DNA from: Strigamia acuminata
Lineage: Eukaryota > Arthropoda > Chilopoda > Geophilomorpha > Linotaeniidae
Length of the DNA stretch: 64,000 nt
Direction: 5' to 3'
NCBI GenBank assembly: GCA_949358305.1
Contig: OX442314.1
Location: 12,083,060-12,147,059 of the forward strand
Under the pieces are notes generated by a model. It worked only from the letters and a program-made list of their open reading frames with translations, did no database searches and was not told where the DNA came from. Each line of letters opens with the position of its first letter. The first letter of the stretch is position 1. Shown here in pieces: positions 57,075-64,000 of this stretch. The translations under genes and the position numbers were made by a program.

Positions 57075-60000
57075 TCACTCTCTCCTGCTCCGTTTGGTCG
57101 ACCGAGTGCACCCGACAAAATCCATCTCCCGAAAACTTCTCGGCTTCTTCACGATTTGTACTTGCGACTGCGCACTCAGCTGCAACTGGATCGCACTAGC
57201 GTTCAATTTCTCCGCCAACAGCAGTTCCTTCAACCCTTTCATTTTCTCGCTCGTGAGAACGACCCTCGCCGTCTTGCGCGGCTTCTTCTCTTCTGCAGGC
57301 ACCGTAGTTCCATTTCCAGTAGTGACGTTACTCTCTTTCAGAAGCTGTTGTCCCTGCAGCATTTCGTTCGGACTTTCAGCTTTCAGCATTGAGTCCATGG
57401 TCATTCCAGGAAACGACGTGCCGTTGGACCGCGAGCTCAGGAAATCGCGACAATCGGCAATGCTCGACGAGCTGCTCGAACGCGACGAAGAAAATGGCTC
57501 GCCGCTTCCCAATAAATATTCCGGGTTGAGAATGTTCTCTCCGCACGCCGCGGCCAGCGCCGCGATGTTCGGATGCGGCGCTTCGTTCGGGTTGATTTGC
57601 GTCTCGAGCGACTTGATGAAGTCCGGCGTCCTCCTGTCCGTTTGATATCCGTGGTTGTCCTTCTGCTTCTTGTCTTTCTGCGGCGTTTTGAACTCGCCGT
57701 TGGTTTTCTTCGTCGTGCAGTTCTCTTTTTCCACGTTCTTGTCCTTTCCGACGGGTTTTCCTTTCGTTTTCTCCTTCTCCACCTCCTTTTCCTTCGCTTT
57801 TCCCTTTGGTTTGTCCTTTGCGTCTTTCGGCGCTTCCTTTTTCTCGCTTTTCACCTCGTGCTCGTCCTCTACGATAATTTCTACCCGATTGCGAACGTCA
57901 GATTCAAACTTAGAAATGGAATTGACAAGATGTTTTGCCCACCCGATGTGGAGAACAGGAGTCGAGCTGCCTTCCTCCCATCGACATATTCCGTCGTAGA
58001 ACCTCAGAAGGTGAGCAAAAGCTTCGGGATCTTGCAATAAGGGCACGGGTTTGTTCTCTCTGCTGCTCGATAGTTTGATGATATTTGGAATTAATTCATT
58101 CGCGATTTCTAAGAACTCTTTGTAGATTTCTTCGTCCTCGCGACTGTAATTATAACTGCAAAAAAATAATTTAGTTTAATTTTTTTAAATGGATTTTTTT
58201 GTTTTGGTTTACTTCCGAATAGCAGTTGCAGCATTGGCCCATGTTTCTAATGCCTCCTTATAGCACTTATTTCTGTATTGATAGCCACCCAAATAAGTAT
58301 AAGGATAAACATGTTGATCGTTGTAATGTAACCGGGTAGATTTTATGGCTTCGTGAAATAGAATTGAACAATTTGGGCGCTGAGATGTAGGACAAAGCTC
58401 TTCCAAATCACCCAAATTGCCCAGTGCCATTGGATATCTATTTTTTTTTAAAATTTAAAAATTAAAAATATTTAAAAACTGATCGTATTTTCTTTAATTG
58501 TGCATCCGTACACTATTAGACCGGGGTCTAATTAAGCGTTAGGTAAATGGGAAAACTTCATTTAAATGTCGTGTAAAAACTCAATTTTTCATCACAAATT
58601 CAAATTTCTCTCAAATTTTTCCTAACAAATTCAAATTTCTCTCAAATTATCCCTAAAAAAATTCAAATTTCACTAAATTTTCCATTAAAATAATTCAAAA
58701 TCACTAAATTTTCCATTAATTAAATTCAAAATTACTACATTTTCCATTAAAAAATTTCAAAATTATTAAATTTTTCATTAAAATAATTCAAAATCACTAA
58801 ATTTTCCATTAAAATAATTCACAAGAACTAAATTTTCCATTAATTTCAAAATCACAAAATTTTCCCTTAAAAATTTCAAATTTTACTCTACAATTACAGA
58901 TAATAAATTATAAATTATTAGAAAACCGCGGTCTAATATGGACTCGTGCACAAATAGAAAAAATACGACAATTTTCAACGACAATTTTTCTCTTTTTCTT
59001 CAAAAAAATACTTTTCTAAATGGCCCATATCGTACAAAATCCAAAGAAGTTGTTGTTGCAGTGTTGCTAGCTCGAGACTATCGGTAGTTGCATTAATGGA
59101 TGGATTAATCCCCGACACAAGAGCGGCCACTTCCAACGCTCTTGTGCACTTCACCGGCTGACCGTTTAAATAAAGCCAACTTTTCTCCTCAACTTCCAAC
59201 GTGATTGGTTCGCCTCGTTTATCCTCATTTCCTTTCCCTAAAACCAAAAAAATATATATATTAAAATCAAAAACCAAAAAAAAAAAAAAAAAAAAAATAC
59301 CATGCCATGTAACTTCAGCCGTCTCGCCACCATCTTTACCGAACGTGACCCACGCGTGATCCTCGGACAACGCTAAATGCACGTCCTTAAACCCCAAAAC
59401 TTGGCACGCCGCGACCACTGCGTACGCGACACCGAACGAATCCAATTTGTTGCCTGCAACATACAAAATTAAACATAAATACAACAGCACGCCTTGACAC
59501 GATATTTATACCTGCTAATCAATTTCAGGGTCAAGGTCTTTACATTTCAACATTTAAAACATGCATCGAATTCGATTAGGAACGAAAAGAAATTTCGTTA
59601 AAGAAAAAAAAGGAGGAAAGAAGCCTTTGCTAAAGAACTAAAGATTAAAAGAGTGGAAATGGTGGAGTTAAAATGGAGTTGGGCGGGAAGAACGTGCTCG
59701 GTGCTCACCTGTCAAGTAGCTGTATAACGTCTGCAAATGTGCCTTGTGTTTGTAGTAGTTTCGTGTTAGCGAAGACCAAATAACGTCAGATACTTTTTTG
59801 ATTAGGTCGCGATTTGCAAAAGTTGATGTTTTGTATTTACTCAGGTCGACGGATCCCTTGATTTGTGTGGTGAATTTGCTGTACAAAGCCTCGACGATGG
59901 GCAACTCGAGTGCGGGGAATGTTGCATTTGAATCGGGGATTTTGTCCGTCGGTTCGGCGGGTTGTGTCGGCGATCGGTTGCATGTCAACAGATTTTCAAT

Positions 60001-60135
60001 CGCTCCCAAGAGAATGGACAGTAGGGCCAAGTTGGGTTGGTCTCCCTTTTCGAGGTGCAATTTGCATAAACTCACCACGTCTTGTATACTTTTTATAGGA
60101 AACAATCGCTTCTCGCGATCGCGAAATCCCGCCAT
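57075..60135 (-). CDS. MEN1: Menin
   Basis: Nuclear scaffold of MLL/COMPASS histone methyltransferase complexes that also binds JunD. Five exons (60135-59709, 59453-59301, 59237-59012, 58437-58213, 58155-57075) give 703 aa. The N-terminus aligns with the family ([11 protein letters not shown]). [38 protein letters not shown] and [14 protein letters not shown] follow in order, covering the transglutaminase-like and TPR/palm regions. [25 protein letters not shown] ends the folded core. A lysine/glutamate-rich disordered linker of about 200 residues then leads to a conserved tail ([28 protein letters not shown]). It is longer than human menin (610-615) because of that linker. Introns 1-4 are short; intron 3 holds a degenerate minisatellite. 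Confidence 0.95.
58570..58880. repeat. Degenerate ~31-bp repeat in menin intron 3
   Basis: About nine diverged copies of ACTAAATTTTCCATTAAAAT plus AATTCAAAATC. More decayed than the other intronic arrays in the window. Confidence 0.75.
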
Positions 60136-60534
60136 ATTGAAATGTCATGTTACGCATACGCGACCAGTTCAACTTTTTTTTTTTTATATATATGTATTTT
60201 TTTTATTTATAAATTGTTAAATCAATAAATAATCTGACTAAAACTATTTTTAGAAATATATTTCTCGTTTTTATTATTTTTATTAGGGTTTTCCACGTTA
60301 CGACATCACGATTTCTTTTTTTTTTCATAAATCGGGGACAGCCTTCGACATCAAACTTCAATTACGCAAAATAAAAACGTTTTTTTTCTTCCTTTTATTA
60401 TTACTTCATGTTCCATCTAATTAAAAAATAATTAAATAAATTCAAATTCTAAGAAAAACCGTCAGTAGACGGGGTCTCTGACGTCAATTATCAATATTTT
60501 TTCCCCCATTTATCACAGCGCCCTCTTAAACAAA
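60136..60534. promoter_or_regulatory. Bidirectional promoter region, menin / CLPTM1
   Basis: 399 bp between divergent start codons. A perfect CRE palindrome TGACGTCA lies at 60479-60486. No TATA box positioned for either gene is clear. Confidence 0.5.
60479..60486. promoter_or_regulatory. CRE palindrome in the menin/CLPTM1 spacer
   Basis: Perfect TGACGTCA, 49 bp before the CLPTM1 start codon and within the shared divergent spacer. Confidence 0.35.
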
Positions 60535-63368
60535 ATGGCGTGTGCCGGAGAAGGCGATGGGCACGCTGAAGTGAAAGCGTCCTGTGATTCAGACAAACAA
60601 ATGGTCCAAACACAACTTTCAACGAACACAACACCGAATGGAGAGGTAAAATAACATCTTCACACGAAAATTGCGTGATCGAACAACGAAAATGAAAATA
60701 AAAATGCAATTAAAGCACGCCATGACTGGCCAATTTCCTCATACATTAACCCTTGTGTTTACAGATCAGCCACGTGACGGATCAGACGGCAGCTACAACT
60801 GAAAATGCGCAAGCGGAAAACAATGCTCGAGTTTCGTTTTTCGGCATCGCTAAAAGTTTAATGGTTCGAGCGCTAATTATTTATTTCATAACGAGCTTCT
60901 TTCGGTCACCGCAAACACAAAATACAGGAAACGAAGCTAGGAAACCGTCCAGTAATTTATTTGTCAATGGAACTGCGATGGTAACGTTTAATTAGCGCTT
61001 AATTAACGTTTCCGGACCATATTTAAATTGTTTTTTTTTCGGTTTATTTCAGGACATGTACGTTTATTTATCAGAAGAGGAATTTTTTCAAGATTTTAAT
61101 AATTCCAAGGCGTTAGTGTGGCTGCAAAAAGATTTGATGTACGGGGATTGGGAAAGCGGTGAAAATGGAGACGGAAGTTACAGAAATGAAATGCAAATTC
61201 CGGCATCAAAGGTTGAATATTTGATTTAACTTGGGTTGTACCGAATATTTGGCACAATACCACGGCCTACTAACCAGATAATAAGGATAAAAAATGCAAT
61301 TTTTACGTAAAATATTCAATTTTCTCCTAAATATTGGTCGAATATACGAATACAAACCGAATATACGGTGCAACTCTGAATTAAATTAATGTTAATTAAC
61401 GGGTTTTTTTAAATTTATACGTTTTTGCAGTCTCTATTGAACAATGGATCTCTGTACATCCACGTGTATTTTGTTAAAGCTGGTCGGACTCCGGACCCAG
61501 TTGCAAAGGCGAAATATACTAGAAAATTTACCGTTTCGAAGTACAAAAGTGAGTCTAGTACACGAATTAATTTTAATTTTCACGTTCTAATTGAATTTTT
61601 CGGTTTAGTGTTGACTAGATATAAAAAAACAACTCAGAAGTTGCAGCGTTTGCTCATGAGTGACGCACCAATCGAAGAAACGAAACCTGTAATCGTTTTG
61701 GAAAGAGATTTTTTTTATTTTTACGATTAATTTGATTATGATTTTAGGCGAAACCGGGTGCAATCGTTTCCCACTGGCACCCGAATTTGACTATTAACAT
61801 TATAAATGACCAAACCCAATGGGTGCAAGGAAGTATACCACCTCCATTGGACGAATGTAACGATTTTTTTGATTTTTTTTCTCGAGCGGAATTTAATTTA
61901 TTTAATTATTTCAGACGTTCAATTCGAACCGACTTCAGGAAAATATTTTCCAATTGTATACTTAAACGATTACTGGAATTTGAATCGTGATTATCAACCA
62001 ATTAACGAAACAACACCGTAAGAAAGTGTTAATTTTGTTAATTTTGCTGCGTTTTAACACGATTTTTGGTTCGTAGAATTCTTAACTTTACCGTGACTTA
62101 CCAGCCGATTAGTTTATTCAAGTGGCAAATGTACACAGCTCAGTCGATGAGATCTCGATGGACCGCCAACATCTTTGGAGATAATGCAATTGAGGAATCG
62201 GACGACGAACAAGATTCGCTTAAAGAAGCGATTGTCGAAACAAATCCTTACCTTTTAGGCATTACTGTTGTAGTCTCCATTCTGCACACTGTTTTCGAAT
62301 TACTGGCTTTCAAAAACGGTACGAAATGAAAATCTAGACAATTTTGATTGAGTTTTGAATTTTTATTTTGTGATTTTTCAGATATTCAATTCTGGAAAAA
62401 TCGTCGTTCTTTGGAAGGTCTTTCAGTTCGATCCGTGTTCTTTAACGTGTTCCAGTCTCTGATTGTGTTGCTGTACGTATTGGATAACGAAACCAACACA
62501 TTAGTTAGGATTAGTGTTTTTATTGGATTGGCTATTGATATTTGGAAAATACAAAAAGTGGTTAATATAGAGGTATGTAAACAGAATTAAGTGGTTTTGC
62601 TGTTTAAACACTTAGAAAATGGTTACATTTTTGTCGTTTTCAGAGAGTCGGAGGCGAGAAAATGTTAGGATTTATACCAAAAATTAAAATATCGGATAAA
62701 GGATCGTACGCCGAGTCAGCTACTAAAGAATACGATATGGTATAAACTGATTTAACGGAATTCACGTGGATTTTTTGAACTAAAAAATTGATTTTCAGAT
62801 GGCTTTCCGCTATTTATCGTGGCTCCTTTATCCCCTTCTATTTGGATACGCTATTTATTCGGTACTGTACCAAGAACACAAGGGGTGGTACTCGTGGCTT
62901 TTGTCAATGTTATACGGATTTTTACTGACTTTCGGTAAATATTTGAATTAAATTGAATTTGAGATTAATAATAAATATTTGTACAGGTTTCATCATGATG
63001 ACGCCTCAGTTGTTCATCAATTACAAACTGAAGTCGGTAGCTCACATGCCATGGCGCATGATGACTTATAAAGCGCTTAACACATTTATAGATGACATTT
63101 TCGCTTTTGTCATTAAAATGCCCACGATGTATCGCATAGGGTGCTTTCGAGATGGTGCGTAATTTGGTTTTAGCGTCGTTTTAATCGCCATTTTTAATTT
63201 TTTTTTTAATTTTTTTAATTTTTAGATATTGTGTTTTTCATCTTTCTGTATCAACGATGGGTTTACAGGGTCGACCCGAGTCGAGTGAACGAGTTCGGCA
63301 CGTCGGCCGAAATGGAGCGGGGAGTTGTCGCTACCGAAAGCCCGCAAATAGAAAAGAAGACCAACTGA
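60535..63368 (+). CDS. CLPTM1: CLPTM1 family membrane protein
   Basis: Multi-pass ER/Golgi protein; vertebrate CLPTM1 restrains forward traffic of GABA-A receptors. Thirteen exons: 60535-60645, 60765-60980, 61053-61211, 61431-61548, 61609-61688, 61748-61856, 61915-62017, 62077-62318, 62382-62572, 62644-62739, 62799-62934, 62987-63154, 63226-63368; 623 aa. An N-terminal polar region precedes the first hydrophobic segment (about 60-77), then a large lumenal domain (HVYFVKAGRTPDP, AIVSHWHPNLTINII). The C-terminal membrane half is the strongest match: ETNPYLLGITVVVSI, AFKNDIQFW, SLEGLSVRSVFFNVFQSLIV, LLYVLDNETNT, and MTPQLFINYKLKSVAHMPWR. The conserved end FVIKMPTMYRIGCFRDD is intact. Confidence 0.95.
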
Positions 63369-63669
63369 AAATAATATATATTAGAGAATTCTTGACGTGT
63401 CAGTAATAATAATATTAATAATTTTTGTTTTTGTTTTGTTTTTAGTTTTGTATTTAAGTATTACGAGTGTTGGATTTCATCTCGGAATTCAGTATCGACT
63501 TTTAAACTATTTTGGTTTTGAAACGTTCAAATGAAATCAGTTGAACTTGTAATCTGTTATTAGTGACTTTGTTATGTATTATATTGATATTGACATAAAT
63601 TCGTTCTATAGGAAGTTATTTTGAGTCATTTATTTATTTCCGACATTCGATTACTGTTTTTTTTACATT
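63369..63669. other. Convergent 3' ends of CLPTM1 and the CAP gene
   Basis: 301 bp, AT-rich, 3' UTR of both genes. No ORF. Confidence 0.5.
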
Positions 63670-64000
63670 TTATAATTTTTTCGGGGGGACATTTTCGCAA
63701 AATTCACCAATCATGTTCCCGCACGGACTATAGTTAGCGACCACGATGAAATTTCCTTTTCCAGACTTCTTTTTCCCAACGCCAAGTTCTTTTGTGCCTT
63801 TCCATACCACTTGTGCGAAATGCACCGATTTGATGAGACGTTGCGGCTCGGTACCGAACTCGTGGTCGTTTATCTCATTGTACCAACTTTCGACCACCTC
63901 TTGACCTGAATAAAAATCTAAACATTTATTAATTTCAAACCATAGTAATATCAACCTGTTATAGTTTCATTGCTATTGCTCGACCATTTCATAAAAATAT
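63670..64000 (-). CDS. CAP/SCP-domain protein, GAPR-1 (GLIPR2)-like, 5' part outside the window
   Basis: Cysteine-rich secretory protein/antigen 5/PR-1 superfamily. Two exons are visible: 63956 to beyond 64000 (encoding IFMKWSSNSNETITG) and 63905-63670, joined in phase 1. The last exon encodes GQEVVESWYNEI, then HFAQVVWKGTKELGVG (CAP signature HFTQVVW) and VVANYSPCGNMIGEFCENV (CAP2 YxPxGN). The short C-terminus with no Cys-rich hinge suits the intracellular GAPR-1 group; whether a signal peptide exists cannot be seen. It is truncated only by the window edge. Confidence 0.9.

Noticed and set aside
57094-58040. Plus-strand ORFs of 183, 155 and 114 codons opposite menin
   Set aside because: Antisense shadows of the Lys/Glu-rich menin linker, which reads as Phe/Leu/Ser on the other strand.

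Overview
The window comes from an AT-rich nuclear genome of an animal. The coding genes are split by short GT-AG introns (many 42-75 nt). The gene set is bilaterian: muscarinic receptor, menin, EML, CLPTM1, a selenoprotein glutathione peroxidase and a split MOCS1. The receptor's C-terminal tail looks protostome/arthropod-like to me. The retained selenocysteine GPx argues against flies and other insects that lost selenoproteins. I cannot name the species. I joined exons by hand, checking splice consensus, reading-frame phase and remembered family alignments; every multi-exon model below keeps phase end to end.

Bases 1-20149 hold no host gene that I can support. They contain a MITE-like element (1340-1873), an intact 6.9-kb LTR element with two apparently identical 1160-bp LTRs (6519-13430), a foldback-like element built from inverted arrays of 31-bp repeats (about 14640-16040), and a composite minisatellite (18290-19150). 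The LTR element carries one 1430-codon ORF and no recognisable protease, reverse transcriptase, RNase H or integrase.

Bases 20150-64000 are gene-dense. In order: muscarinic acetylcholine receptor (+), selenocysteine GPx with its SECIS (-), steroid-sulfatase-type arylsulfatase (-), glutamate carboxypeptidase II-like peptidase (+), TMEM179-like protein (+), EML microtubule-binding protein with two alternative first exons (-), a small divergent HLH protein (+), MOCS1 (+), mitochondrial ABCB10 (-), menin (-), CLPTM1 (+), and a CAP-domain protein running off the right edge (-). Several introns contain minisatellites with units of about 20 or 30 bp.

The genes do not form one pathway. Arrangements of note: EML and HLH are divergent (628 bp apart); menin and CLPTM1 are divergent (399 bp) and probably share a promoter; MOCS1 and ABCB10 are tail to tail with only 54 bp between stop codons. 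MOCS1 makes cyclic pyranopterin monophosphate, and GPx and ABCB10 serve peroxide and mitochondrial heme/redox biology. The most unusual items are the pol-less LTR element with its unknown ORF, the HLH protein lacking the DNA-contact glutamate, the Sec-GPx/SECIS pair, and the MOCS1 splice donor placed inside the Gly-Gly-stop codons.
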